Source of the DNA: Weissella oryzae SG25
GTDB taxonomy: Bacteria > Bacillota > Bacilli > Lactobacillales > Lactobacillaceae
Assembly (NCBI RefSeq): GCF_000691805.2
Contig: NZ_DF820489.1
Location: forward strand, 84,612 to 148,611
DNA: 64,000 nt
Reading direction: 5' to 3'
Shown piece after piece: positions 16,645-25,426 of the stretch (within the stretch, counting starts at the first letter, position 1; each line of letters starts with the position of its first letter). The notes beneath the pieces are model-generated. The model saw only the letters and a list, made by a program, of their open reading frames with translations. It made no database searches and had not been told where the DNA came from. A program made the translations under genes and the position numbers.

Positions 16645-16715
16645 CAGGGGTAGAGGGAATCGAACCCCCACCAACGGTTTTGGAGACCGTCGTTCTACCG
16701 TTAAACTATACCCCT
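16645..16715 (-). tRNA. tRNA-Trp (CCA)
   Basis: Acceptor AGGGGTA/TACCCCT, discriminator G, anticodon CCA. Confidence 0.95.
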
Positions 16716-16743
16716 ATGGATTGGATATTTTGTTATCATCCAA

Positions 16744-16816
16744 TGGCGCGGGACGGAATCGAACCGCCGACACATGCAGCTTCAATGCATTGCTCTACCG
16801 ACTGAGCTACCGAGCC
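16744..16816 (-). tRNA. tRNA-Phe (GAA)
   Basis: Anticodon GAA, discriminator A. The acceptor is GGCTCGG with CCGCGCC, leaving a U4-C69 mismatch where relatives have CCGAGCC. Confidence 0.93.
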
Positions 16817-16821
16817 ATAAA

Positions 16822-16895
16822 CGGTCACAACGGGGTTCGAACCCGTGATCTCCTGCGTGACAGGCAGGCGTCCTAACCAACTAGACCATGCGACC
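16822..16895 (-). tRNA. tRNA-Asp (GTC)
   Basis: Acceptor GGTCGCA/TGTGACC with one G-U pair, discriminator G, anticodon GTC. Confidence 0.95.
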
Positions 16896-16897
16896 AA

Positions 16898-16970
16898 TGG
16901 ACGTTACAGGGATCGAACCTGTGACCCCCTGCTTGTAAGGCAGGTGCTCTCCCAGCTGAGCTAAACGTCC
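16898..16970 (-). tRNA. tRNA-Val (TAC)
   Basis: Acceptor GGACGTT/AACGTCC, discriminator A, anticodon TAC. First gene of the leftward array. Confidence 0.95.
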
Positions 16971-17007
16971 ATGTTATTGTATTGATTGTATCGCAACAAC
17001 AAGATTT

Positions 17008-17036
17008 ATAATACAGGAGGCCCAGCTTTTTTGCAA
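17008..17036 (-). promoter_or_regulatory. tRNA array promoter
   Basis: TTGCAA, 17 bp, TATTAT on the minus strand, 38 bp before tRNA-Val. Confidence 0.65.
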
Positions 17037-17063
17037 CCCTTTTAGCTAACTTCTTTTAACAGT

Positions 17064-17092
17064 TTGCCAGCGACTAACTTTTCCGCTATAAT
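17064..17092 (+). promoter_or_regulatory. tRNA-Cys promoter
   Basis: TTGCCA, 17 bp, TATAAT on the plus strand, divergent from the tRNA array promoter. Confidence 0.7.
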
Positions 17093-17115
17093 TAATCTTG
17101 TTCTGTATTTGATTT

Positions 17116-17186
17116 GGTGGTGTAGCCAAGTGGTAAGGCAACGGTCTGCAAAACCGTCATCGCGGGTTCGATTCCCGTTACCACCT
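17116..17186 (+). tRNA. tRNA-Cys (GCA)
   Basis: Acceptor GGTGGTG/TACCACC, discriminator T, anticodon GCA. Confidence 0.95.
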
Positions 17187-17192
17187 TAATTA

Positions 17193-17234
17193 AAGAAAAG
17201 AGCTCGTTGAATCAATCAACGAGCTCTTTTTCTT
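17193..17234. terminator. bidirectional terminator
   Basis: AAGAGCTCGTTGA and TCAACGAGCTCTT with A/T tracts on both sides. It ends tRNA-Cys on one strand and the glycosyltransferase operon on the other. Confidence 0.9.
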
Positions 17235-18746
17235 TTAGATTGTATTTTCCCATACTTTAATCATATTTTCATTTGAATAGATTTTTGCATGCTGCCAAGC
17301 AGCCCGACTCATATCAAGCCAGAGATTATCATCACTTAGCAATAACAAGATTTTATCAGCTAAGTCTTTTGTGGCATCGGGCTTAACTAGATAACCGTTC
17401 TTCCCATCTTGGATAATATCTGCTGGGCCATAGTTTACATCATAAGCCACACTTGGCAAACCATAAGCCTGTGCCTCAACCAGTGTCAGGCCAAAGCCCT
17501 CACTTCGGGATGTATTCACGATAACACGGGCATTGCTATAAATGGTCGCTAACTCATCTGCCGCTACATAATCACCAAAAATAACGTTATCCGCAATCCC
17601 CTCACGTTGAGCTAATCCTTGTAAATCCGTTAGCATTGCTTGATTAGCCGGATATCCACGAAACTCTAAGGTTGCCTTCGGCATTGCAGCAACTACTTTA
17701 GCAAAAGCACGAATTGCTTGGTCGGGCCTTTTTTCCGCTGATAGCCGACCAACAAAAATCACCCGTCCCGCAGTTCGTTCCGCTAATGGCTTAGGTTCTT
17801 GTGCCAGTAATTCAGGTGCAACATAGGTATCTGGCGCAACCTGCACATTCATATTAGGAAAGCGGCTTTGTAAATCACGCTGTTGCTCTGGCGTTGCAAC
17901 CAATATCCCAGTAAATTCAGCATTTCGCTCAAGCAACACCATTTTATATACATCAAACAACTTACCCTTAACCGGATTTTTCGCCTGTGCCGTATGAATA
18001 TCATGCAAATACGCCCATTTATCAGCTGCATTTTTAATATCTGCAACGACGCCGTCCAAACTACGACGATCAGAAATAAGCGTTGAATTTGGACTAAGCA
18101 GGGTCAATTCATTCAAAAAGAAGCGAAATAATTCATCCTCACTATTGAAACGGTAATCAGCCCCCTGATGCCGCAACAAAGTATAAGTTGTTGGGTACAT
18201 CTGCCCTTGAATTGCCATATAACTAACTTCCAAGACTGGTACACCTTGCAGATTTAGAAACTTCTGTACAGCCAAGCTACCGTCTGGATTAAAGTATTCT
18301 ACTGATGACTTAAAGCCCCGCCAATCATAATTTTCACGCACCGTCGTATTACCAAACCGGTCATACCAGGTCACCATATTTACTAGGCCTACTGTCCCTG
18401 GTAACACATCAATTCGACCAATTTCACGACCTGCATGATTAATGGTTGAATAGTTAGCCCCTTTGCTAATCAGGTGATACTCATCTAGAGGTAAGCTATC
18501 TAACGTCCGCAATGGTTGATCTTGCCGCTCAACGTCCGTTGTTTCCTGATAAAAATCATACATATTTAAGACATCACTGGCGGTCAAACCGATTGCCTGA
18601 CGGTCACGTTCTAAAAAGCGATTATAATTACGCGTTACATAAAGCGCACCATAGCCAAACGCATTAAATAATTTGGTCCGTTTAGCCTGCGCATGTTCAG
18701 TTCCTGAATTGAAGGTAAAAATATTTTCACTAACAAAAAAATACAT
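17235..18746 (-). CDS. GT4 glycosyltransferase, TagE/TarM-like
   Basis: 503 residues. An N-terminal half with beta-repeats (DUF1975-like, WYDRFGN...YDWRGFKSS...YFNPDGSL) is followed by a GT-B glucosyltransferase domain from about residue 200, with VGRLSAEKRPDQAIRAFA, the ExxxxxxxE site SEGFGLTLVEAQAYGLPSVA and NYGPADII. Homologues put alpha-glucose or GlcNAc on wall teichoic acid, or glycosylate adhesins (GtfA/GtfB). It is the downstream partner of a paralogous gene 10 bp away; such genes often act as a pair. GGAG precedes the ATG. Confidence 0.85.
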   Translation of the reverse strand: MYFFVSENIFTFNSGTEHAQAKRTKLFNAFGYGALYVTRNYNRFLERDRQAIGLTASDVLNMYDFYQETTDVERQDQPLRTLDSLPLDEYHLISKGANYSTINHAGREIGRIDVLPGTVGLVNMVTWYDRFGNTTVRENYDWRGFKSSVEYFNPDGSLAVQKFLNLQGVPVLEVSYMAIQGQMYPTTYTLLRHQGADYRFNSEDELFRFFLNELTLLSPNSTLISDRRSLDGVVADIKNAADKWAYLHDIHTAQAKNPVKGKLFDVYKMVLLERNAEFTGILVATPEQQRDLQSRFPNMNVQVAPDTYVAPELLAQEPKPLAERTAGRVIFVGRLSAEKRPDQAIRAFAKVVAAMPKATLEFRGYPANQAMLTDLQGLAQREGIADNVIFGDYVAADELATIYSNARVIVNTSRSEGFGLTLVEAQAYGLPSVAYDVNYGPADIIQDGKNGYLVKPDATKDLADKILLLLSDDNLWLDMSRAAWQHAKIYSNENMIKVWENTI

Positions 18747-18756
18747 AAACGCTCCT

Positions 18757-20346
18757 TTAATGCTGTCCGGCCATTGCTGCTAATTTTGCCGGCCACTGAG
18801 TCTGTGCCGCATCTAACAAGCTCTGCCAAGCTTGCCAGACATTCTCAGCAGAATAACGTTTGGCAGATTCATATGCGCCATCTGAGTAACTTTGCGCCAA
18901 CTGTGGATTTTTCAATACGGTAATTATCCGTTCTGCTAGCGCCTGATAGTCACCATAAGGCACAACTGCACCGTTAATACCATCTTGCACAATTTCATTT
19001 GGCCCATAATTAACATCATAAGAAAATGCAATTAAACCATGCGAAATCGCTTCTAAAATTGCTAAATTGAAACCTTCCATCTTAGAGGTTAGCCCATAAA
19101 GCATAGCAGTATTTTCAACCTGGTCAAGGTCAGTCGTATACCCTTTTAATGTCACCACTGACTCTAAACCATTTTCAGCAATTACTTTTTCAATCTCTCG
19201 ACGAGCTTGATAGTCATTAGTCGGATCAGCATAGCCATATAAGTCTAGCGATACTGCCGGCACTTCTGCATGCACTAAGGCAATCGCACGAACCAAATCA
19301 GCTAAATTCTTTTCCCACGCTAAACGGGCAAAGACAACCATTTTACCAAATTCCCGTTCTTTTACCGGTACTGGAGTAGCCTCAAGTAAACGATCTGCGG
19401 CAACCCCCACGGGAATTGTAAATAGCTCTGTACTTGGTTTAAAGCGCGCTTTTAAATCAGCCGTTTGCCGGTAGGTGGCCGAAATTACAGCATCATACCG
19501 ATTAATATTAGCTAATGCAAACTCATAGTGATTATTCACTAAGGCATGCAGTGGATCCTGCGGGTCACTAATATGTGAATTATGTAGATGCAAGACTGTA
19601 TATGCTGGCTTTTTGAGTTGCAATAACCCCCAATCTCCTAAGTGTGACCGGTCCAGAATAAAGACGTTTGGTTGTTTGGTTGACCAAAAATCAGTATTTA
19701 GACAATCAAAGAAATGTAAGGTTAGCTCTTCAATCGTATCGAACAGATAAATCTTGCCCATTTTATCAGTCAACCGCCATGCAGCTTTTTCTAAGTCACC
19801 ATGGATATTTTTTTTATTAAAGCTTTCCAAGACTACTCGCCCATCAAGGGCTAACCAAGTTTCGGTACCAATTTTATTATCAGGTGTATACCACTGAACC
19901 ATTGATAAGAAGCCCCGTGAATCATAGTGGTTCACGCGATACAAGTTACCAAAGATATCGAATAGTTCGGTTGAACGAATTCGTTGCTTGTCAGTCGCAT
20001 CAAAATTTGCCCGAGCCATTAACTTACCAGCTAGACTCGTTACTAAATAGCGATTATTTTCAGCATCTAACTCTAATTTTAAATTGCTCTGCCCAAAATC
20101 TAAATCAGTCACCTGCAAATGCTTTGCTGGAACCGTCATTGTTCCTTGAAAATAGTCAAACATATTAATTAAGTCCGCATCAGCGATGCCAGCTGCCTGT
20201 GTATTTACATGCGCTACTGGGTCCCAATCACGCAATACAATCCGGCTTGCAACTTGATGCTGTTTAAAAAGGGCCAAACGCTTTAATTGCGCATGTTCAA
20301 TCCCGGATTTTTGTTTCGGCATTGTTGCATTTATGAAAAAGTTCAT
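18757..20346 (-). CDS. GT4 glycosyltransferase, TagE/TarM-like (paralogue)
   Basis: 529 residues and the same plan as its neighbour: MNFFINATMP..GIEHAQLKR at the N-terminus, beta-repeats DIFGNLYRVNHYDSRGFLS, then a GT4 domain with FARLAWEKNLADLVRAIA, EGFNLAILEAISHG and NYGPNEIVQDG. The frame is open further upstream but GGAGGTGAT ends just before the double ATG at 20349/20346; the second has better spacing. Probably cytosolic, forming a complex with the downstream gene product. Teichoic acid or adhesin as acceptor is undecided; no tag/tar or secA2 gene is in view. Confidence 0.85.
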   Translation of the reverse strand: MNFFINATMPKQKSGIEHAQLKRLALFKQHQVASRIVLRDWDPVAHVNTQAAGIADADLINMFDYFQGTMTVPAKHLQVTDLDFGQSNLKLELDAENNRYLVTSLAGKLMARANFDATDKQRIRSTELFDIFGNLYRVNHYDSRGFLSMVQWYTPDNKIGTETWLALDGRVVLESFNKKNIHGDLEKAAWRLTDKMGKIYLFDTIEELTLHFFDCLNTDFWSTKQPNVFILDRSHLGDWGLLQLKKPAYTVLHLHNSHISDPQDPLHALVNNHYEFALANINRYDAVISATYRQTADLKARFKPSTELFTIPVGVAADRLLEATPVPVKEREFGKMVVFARLAWEKNLADLVRAIALVHAEVPAVSLDLYGYADPTNDYQARREIEKVIAENGLESVVTLKGYTTDLDQVENTAMLYGLTSKMEGFNLAILEAISHGLIAFSYDVNYGPNEIVQDGINGAVVPYGDYQALAERIITVLKNPQLAQSYSDGAYESAKRYSAENVWQAWQSLLDAAQTQWPAKLAAMAGQH

Positions 20347-20439
20347 CATATCACCTCCCGCCAAGTTACTTTTATCTAAATTATACTGTACCTCAAGCTT
20401 AAACAAAGCGATTTACCCTTTTTTATTAAATTAATTCAC

Positions 20440-20478
20440 AAAAAAGGGCGCGCCCACTATTAAAGTGAACCGCGTCCA
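20440..20478 (-). terminator. terminator after the 20487 gene
   Basis: GGACGCG..TTCACT pairs with AGTG..CGCGCCC, then T6 on the minus strand. Confidence 0.8.
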
Positions 20479-20486
20479 AATATCGC

Positions 20487-21356
20487 TTAATTAAATTGTG
20501 ACCATAGCTTTACAATTGCCTGGGTTCCTTCACTACCAAGTCCCATCTCTTCAGAAAGCTTAGCATATAACTTTTCAGCTAAAGTAGTCGCTGGTAAATC
20601 AATTCCCAAATGCTTAGCTTCATCCAAAGCAATCCGTAAATCCTTTAGTAAGTGCTTTGCATAAAAACCAGGTTCAAAGTCTTGTTGTAAAATCCGCGGC
20701 GCTAAATGGCCCAAAGACCAATTTTGAGCACCACCAGCATTTAACGTATCAATTACATCTCGTAGGTCAAGGCCGGCCGCTTTAGCATAGGTTAAACTCT
20801 CAGCCATCCCCAACATCGTGCTAGCAATCATAATCTGATTTGCCATTTTCGTATGTTGACCACTACCTGGACCACCAAAGAGGTTAATATTTTTACCAAT
20901 AACCTCTAAGAGCGGACGAATTTTACTATACACGTTAATATCGGCACCAACCATAATTGATAGCGTACCGTCAATTGCCCCGATATCACCACCAGATACC
21001 GGCGCATCAACTACCGCAACTCCATACTTTTCCCCGTCTTGAGCTAATTTTTGTGCCAGACTAGGAGTTGAAGTGGTCATATCAACAAAGATTTGTCCAG
21101 GTTGTGCCTGTGAAAACAAGCCAGCCGTACCATAGTAAACTTCCTCGACATCTTGTGGGTAGCCAACCATTGTAAATACAATTTCAGCTTGCTTAGCCAC
21201 TGCCGCTGGAGTCGCAGCCCAAACGGCACCATGTTGAATTACCGCCATCGCACCTGTTTGATGCCGATTGTAGACAATCATTTCATAACCGGCCTTTAAG
21301 AAATTATCAATAATCCCCCGACCCATTACGCCAGTACCCACAAAACCGATCTTCAT
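20487..21356 (-). CDS. NAD(P)-dependent beta-hydroxyacid dehydrogenase
   Basis: 289 residues of the 3-hydroxyisobutyrate / tartronate semialdehyde reductase family: GFVGTGVMGRGI (cofactor), DAPVSGGDIGA (substrate loop) and catalytic Lys in GQHTKMANQI near residue 170. The Arg in YNRHQ after the second strand suggests NADPH. The exact acid is unknown. GAGG is 8 nt from the ATG at 21356; the ATG two codons earlier is too close to it. Confidence 0.87.
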   Translation of the reverse strand: MKIGFVGTGVMGRGIIDNFLKAGYEMIVYNRHQTGAMAVIQHGAVWAATPAAVAKQAEIVFTMVGYPQDVEEVYYGTAGLFSQAQPGQIFVDMTTSTPSLAQKLAQDGEKYGVAVVDAPVSGGDIGAIDGTLSIMVGADINVYSKIRPLLEVIGKNINLFGGPGSGQHTKMANQIMIASTMLGMAESLTYAKAAGLDLRDVIDTLNAGGAQNWSLGHLAPRILQQDFEPGFYAKHLLKDLRIALDEAKHLGIDLPATTLAEKLYAKLSEEMGLGSEGTQAIVKLWSQFN

Positions 21357-21406
21357 CTGCATGCCCTCACAATCTAAGTTACTTGCTACTAGTAATATCC
21401 TGCCGC

Positions 21407-22363
21407 TTATGGCAAATCATTGCCTGCTGCAAAATAAATGTCATACCACTCTTGATTAGTTAAGCTAACTTGGTCTGCCGCCATCATCTCAGCCAAACGT
21501 TCTGGATTCATTGAGCCCAAAATTGCTTGCATCTTTGCTGGGTGGTAAGTAATAAAGGCAACTGCAATTGCATTCTTACTTACACCATACTTATCTGCTA
21601 GCTCAGCAAGTTTATCATTCAACGTTGCAAACTTAGGATTATCAATAAATGGTCCCTCAAAGAAACCATATTGGAATGGTGACCAAGCTTGAATCGTCAT
21701 CTTCTTTAACCGTGAGTACGCTAGGATACCACCATCATGGTCAATTGAACGCTCATCTGACATATTAACGTGGAATTCACTATCAATCATGCCCGTGTGC
21801 ATAATACCAAACTGTAGTTGGTTAGCCACTAGTGGCTCATCAATTGCTGATTGCACTAGTTCAACTTGCCAAGGATTCATATTTGATACTCCAAAGTGGC
21901 GAACCTTACCAGCTGCTTTTAAGCTGGCAAAAGCCTCCGCCACTCCTTCTGGATCTAACAATGTGTCTGGACGGTGCAAAAGGAAAACATCCAGATAATC
22001 CGTTCGCAAACGCTTTAGCTCGATTTCAGCGGCTGCAATCAGGTGTTCCTTTGAAAAATCATACCTTGGCCCCTTAAGACCATCGCCATTAATCTGGCCT
22101 TTTTCAATAATGATGCCACCCTTACTCTGCAAGATGATATCTTCACGCTTAACGTTTAAACGCGCCAAACTATCACCAAGGGTCGTTGATGACCTACCAC
22201 CTGCATAAATATCAGCCGTATCAAAAAAATTAATCTGATGATCTAACGCAGTTTGAATGACTGCATCAGCTTCCGCCGCGGTCTTATCCGCAATGCGCAT
22301 CACACCCAAGGCAACATCTGGTACTTGTAACCCTGTCTTACCAAGTTCAACATGCTTTACCAT
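21407..22363 (-). CDS. aldo/keto reductase
   Basis: 318 residues, YdhF-like branch of the AKR superfamily. The tetrad is visible: Asp and Tyr in FFDTADIYAGG, Lys in QSKGG, His in FLLHRPD; the C-terminus carries the NADPH-binding AILGSMNPERL. It probably reduces aldehydes or ketones. 50 bp from the dehydrogenase downstream; same strand, perhaps one transcript. Confidence 0.88.
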   Translation of the reverse strand: MVKHVELGKTGLQVPDVALGVMRIADKTAAEADAVIQTALDHQINFFDTADIYAGGRSSTTLGDSLARLNVKREDIILQSKGGIIIEKGQINGDGLKGPRYDFSKEHLIAAAEIELKRLRTDYLDVFLLHRPDTLLDPEGVAEAFASLKAAGKVRHFGVSNMNPWQVELVQSAIDEPLVANQLQFGIMHTGMIDSEFHVNMSDERSIDHDGGILAYSRLKKMTIQAWSPFQYGFFEGPFIDNPKFATLNDKLAELADKYGVSKNAIAVAFITYHPAKMQAILGSMNPERLAEMMAADQVSLTNQEWYDIYFAAGNDLP

Positions 22364-22472
22364 TATGATTCCTCCATCCGTTAATCACATTCATTACACT
22401 ATCAATTTTACGCCTATGTAAAAGTAAGGGCAAAAAGATTGTTCAAGCTTAAAATAAATTTGCTATTAAGAA

Positions 22473-23819
22473 TTACAGCAAATATCCTAAATCAGATGCT
22501 AGTGATGGGTATATATAGAGATGCTTTTGAATTGTCACATCACTTTCATGTCGGTTAATTAAATCAATAAAGTAATTAACTAATTCATCAGCATGACTAC
22601 CTAACACAGTCGCACCAACAATTTCACCGGCTGCATTTAAAACAACTTTTGCCAAGACTTTACGCTCAGCTAAGCGGTAATAACTATACCAGTTAGTCAT
22701 ATCAAAATTCTTTACTGTATAACCTTTGGCTTCTGCTTGATCAGCTGGAATACCAACGGCCGCAATTTTTGGTGTACCAAAAACCGTTATTGGAACTGGT
22801 GGGTATGCAATTGCTGCTTTGGTCTGCCCATTAATAAATTGTGCCACATAACGGCCTTCAAACCCACCGGTACTAGTCAGACGAGCGACTGGCGTGTTAG
22901 CAACATCCCCGGCCGCAAAAATATGCGAATTAGTAGTCTGCAAGTATTCATTAACATTGACCCCATGTTGATTGTAGTCCACACCCGCCTTTTCAAGCGC
23001 CAAGCGATCACTATTAGCCTGCCGACCAACTGCACGCACAACAACTCCAACCTCTAAGACAGTACCAAAGCTCAATTCCACCTTTAAGTTTGTACCAGCC
23101 TTAGTGATTGCTGTGGCCTCTGTATCAAAGTAAAAATGTACGCCGCGATCACTTAATTGTTCAACTAACTCTTCTGCAAAATCAGCATCGAAGCCTTTCA
23201 ATACTTGTGAACCACGAACCAAGACATGGACCTTGCTACCAGCGGCGGCGGCAATTGAAGCAAACTCTAAGGCAATGTAACCACCCCCAATAATTACCAT
23301 CTCATCAGGCATTTCGGCCAAAGAAAGGAAGCGTTCTGAATCAATCGTTAGCTCTGCTCCTGGTATCGTCATTGCATTGGGGCGTTGACCAACTGCCAAA
23401 ACATAATCACTTGCCTGTACAAGTGTTTCAGTATCGCCATCGGTTACTTTTAATTGCTTTGCATCAATAAATTCAGCTTTCCCATATAAATGTGCAATAC
23501 CGCTTGCATCTAAAGAAGCCACCGTCCTGGTAGGTACAGTCTGTGTATAGCGATTTTTTCGTTCCATCAATTTAGGCCAGTCAATTTCAACCGTTGCTTG
23601 CAACCCATCATCTTGAAATGCTAAGGCTGCCTCTCTAGCCTCGACACCAGCCAATAATAGCTTCTTTGGATCACAACCGTAGTTAGGACAAGTACCACCC
23701 CAAAGATACTGTTCAATCACCACAACCTTTTTCCCAGCAGCTTTTAAACCGTTTGCAGCTGCCAAACCCGTTGGTCCAGCACCAATTACAGCGACATCAA
23801 ATTTCAGACTCTCCATCAT
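22473..23819 (-). CDS. flavoprotein disulfide reductase family, atypical C-terminus
   Basis: 448 residues of the glutathione reductase fold: FAD motif GAGPTGLAAANGL, redox pair GGTCPNYGC (CxxxxC), NAD(P) motif GGGYIALEFASIAAAAG, and FAD motif FAAGDVAN. The C-terminal dimer interface reads IYPSLASDLGYLL instead of HPTxxEE, so the His-Glu proton relay of true glutathione reductases is absent (Tyr in place of His). Substrate therefore uncertain. It lies 9 bp after the methionine sulfoxide reductase gene, likely co-transcribed, which suggests a shared redox role. Confidence 0.85.
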   Translation of the reverse strand: MMESLKFDVAVIGAGPTGLAAANGLKAAGKKVVVIEQYLWGGTCPNYGCDPKKLLLAGVEAREAALAFQDDGLQATVEIDWPKLMERKNRYTQTVPTRTVASLDASGIAHLYGKAEFIDAKQLKVTDGDTETLVQASDYVLAVGQRPNAMTIPGAELTIDSERFLSLAEMPDEMVIIGGGYIALEFASIAAAAGSKVHVLVRGSQVLKGFDADFAEELVEQLSDRGVHFYFDTEATAITKAGTNLKVELSFGTVLEVGVVVRAVGRQANSDRLALEKAGVDYNQHGVNVNEYLQTTNSHIFAAGDVANTPVARLTSTGGFEGRYVAQFINGQTKAAIAYPPVPITVFGTPKIAAVGIPADQAEAKGYTVKNFDMTNWYSYYRLAERKVLAKVVLNAAGEIVGATVLGSHADELVNYFIDLINRHESDVTIQKHLYIYPSLASDLGYLL

Positions 23820-23828
23820 ACATTCCCC

Positions 23829-24317
23829 CTAAACATACCTGAGCAATACTTGGGCAAAGTTCGTTAAATCTTGCTCATCTTGCTCACTAAACCGATTAAG
23901 CATCGTTGAATCAATGTCCAATACACCTATTTTGGCCCCGGTTGCGGTAACCAAAGGCAACACAATTTCGGCGTTAGAATCCGAATCACAAGCAATGTGA
24001 CCAACAAACTCATGTACGTCTGCAACCCGAATAGTCGTACCCTTTTTGAAAGCTGTCCCAACGACCCCATTACCATTTTTTATCCGTACCGTGGCCGCCT
24101 TACCAACAAAAGGCCCCAAGATTAACTCGTCTAATTTAGCGTCATAAAAATAGAAGCCCGCCCAGTTAATTGCTGTCAAATTCTCGGCAATAATCGCCGC
24201 TGCATTCGCATAATTAGCTTGCGCCATGCCTTCACTTTCTTCACCGCGAATCCATTCTAATAACAGTTGACTCAACAATGGCAACCCAACCTCTGCTTGC
24301 GTTTCATCCACATCCAT
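23829..24317 (-). CDS. GAF-domain free methionine-(R)-sulfoxide reductase-like
   Basis: 162 residues, one GAF domain of the fRMsr/YebR/YtsP family: NWAGFYFYD, LILGPFVGK, GHIACDSDSNAEIVLPL and GVLDIDS. The family uses three cysteines; here only the catalytic one (HIACDS) remains, while the two resolving positions are Thr (AATVRI) and Val (GVVGTA). GAGGAG lies 7 nt from the ATG at 24317. A structured leader with its own terminator precedes it. Confidence 0.85.
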   Translation of the reverse strand: MDVDETQAEVGLPLLSQLLLEWIRGEESEGMAQANYANAAAIIAENLTAINWAGFYFYDAKLDELILGPFVGKAATVRIKNGNGVVGTAFKKGTTIRVADVHEFVGHIACDSDSNAEIVLPLVTATGAKIGVLDIDSTMLNRFSEQDEQDLTNFAQVLLRYV

Positions 24318-24336
24318 CTGCATTCTCCTCATCTTT

Positions 24337-24550
24337 GTAAACAAAAACCACTAGTCCAAAAAACTTCGAACTAGTGGTTGTTAATTAACTGGGTCATCCA
24401 ATTTTCCTGCTAGCTTGATTATGTTAAATCAAGTCACTTATTGGGTGTTGCCAATTGACCGTAAGTGAAGCTAGTAAAAATTAAGCTATATTAGTAATAA
24501 GCGCTGACAATCTAAGCTCAAGCCTAAACTCTAATATAATTTTCATGGTA
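24337..24550 (-). promoter_or_regulatory. structured leader with terminator ahead of the fRMsr gene
   Basis: A promoter TTGACA-17-TACCAT (24573-24545) gives a leader of about 200 nt. At 24474-24409 it can form a three-way junction: CTAGC/GCTAG closing, CACTTA/TAAGTG enclosing ATTGG/CCAAT, and CTTGATT/AATCAAG. An intrinsic terminator (CCACTAGT/ACTAGTGG plus T5) follows, about 20 bp before the start codon. A terminator between promoter and gene indicates attenuation. It fits no riboswitch or T-box class that I know; no T-box bases are present. Confidence 0.55.
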
Positions 24551-24624
24551 ACGCTCCCAATTATTTATGTCAAACGTCTTGTCTAGCTTCTAATAATCCA
24601 CAAATCATATTAAACGAACACAGT

Positions 24625-25413
24625 TTATTTTTGCTTTGCTTGCTCAAAATTCTCAATATATTGATATAGCAATAACTCTAATAAGGCAATGCTAGAAATT
24701 CGTGATGAGATATTGTGTTCGTTTAAACTCAGCGAATCTGTAAAGATATAAAAATTATAAGTACTCAAACTCTGTAAGACATTTTTATTTGCTTCGGTAA
24801 TCGAAACAATTGTTGGTTTGATTAATGCTTGGTCAAATTTATTAAGCATTTGCAACCATTCAGAGTCGTTACCATCGTAAGTCAAAATAAAAACTAGGGA
24901 ATCTGTCCGCACCTGCTTAGCAGCTAACGTGCGGTAGTCATAATCCGTTGGAAAGACCACATTAAATCCCGCCATACTATAAATATAGTTAATATACTCA
25001 GCGGCATGTTTACTTGTCCCCTTAGCAAATAGATAAATGTCTGGATGTTTGGCTAATTTAGCAGTTAGTTCCTTTAGCTTCTCAATGGGAATCACCCGGA
25101 CACTCTCATAGACGTTTTTAAGATACTCTTCGCGATAGTCAATCTGTTCATCAACAAAATTTGCATGTTCATCATCTTCTTGGTTTAGCGTTGTGTACTT
25201 AATTACCGTCACAAATTCACTATAGCCGGTAAAACCAATCTTTTTCACAAAACGCAAAAACGTTGCCGTAGATGTAAAGGTTGCCGTAGATGCCTCACGA
25301 ATTGTCATCCCCTGAATGAGATTCATATTTTTTACTACATAATCAAATAAGTCCTGCTCGTTAGTTGTTAAAGAACTTAGGTGGTCCGTTACAATCTCAA
25401 AAAAATTCATCAT
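24625..25413 (-). CDS. RpiR/MurR-family transcriptional regulator
   Basis: 262 residues: an N-terminal HTH (about 1-75, TNEQDLFDYVVKN, IREASTATFTSTATFLRFVKKIGF) and a C-terminal SIS domain (about 115-240) of the sugar-phosphate-binding type. It is the last gene of the agmatine cluster, 13 bp after aguA2. It may regulate that cluster, although the usual agmatine regulator AguR is LuxR-like, so this is inferred from position. Confidence 0.88.
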   Translation of the reverse strand: MMNFFEIVTDHLSSLTTNEQDLFDYVVKNMNLIQGMTIREASTATFTSTATFLRFVKKIGFTGYSEFVTVIKYTTLNQEDDEHANFVDEQIDYREEYLKNVYESVRVIPIEKLKELTAKLAKHPDIYLFAKGTSKHAAEYINYIYSMAGFNVVFPTDYDYRTLAAKQVRTDSLVFILTYDGNDSEWLQMLNKFDQALIKPTIVSITEANKNVLQSLSTYNFYIFTDSLSLNEHNISSRISSIALLELLLYQYIENFEQAKQK

Positions 25414-25426
25414 ATCTTACCCATCC

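Noticed and set aside
16285..16876. Several open frames across the tRNA array
   Set aside because: They overlap clear tRNA genes on both strands and repeat with the duplicated tRNA-Leu; not coding.
24480..24547. 21-codon Leu-rich reading frame in the leader before the sulfoxide reductase gene
   Set aside because: Its ATG overlaps the best -10 box, so the transcript would start inside it and carry no SD; a leader peptide is not supported.
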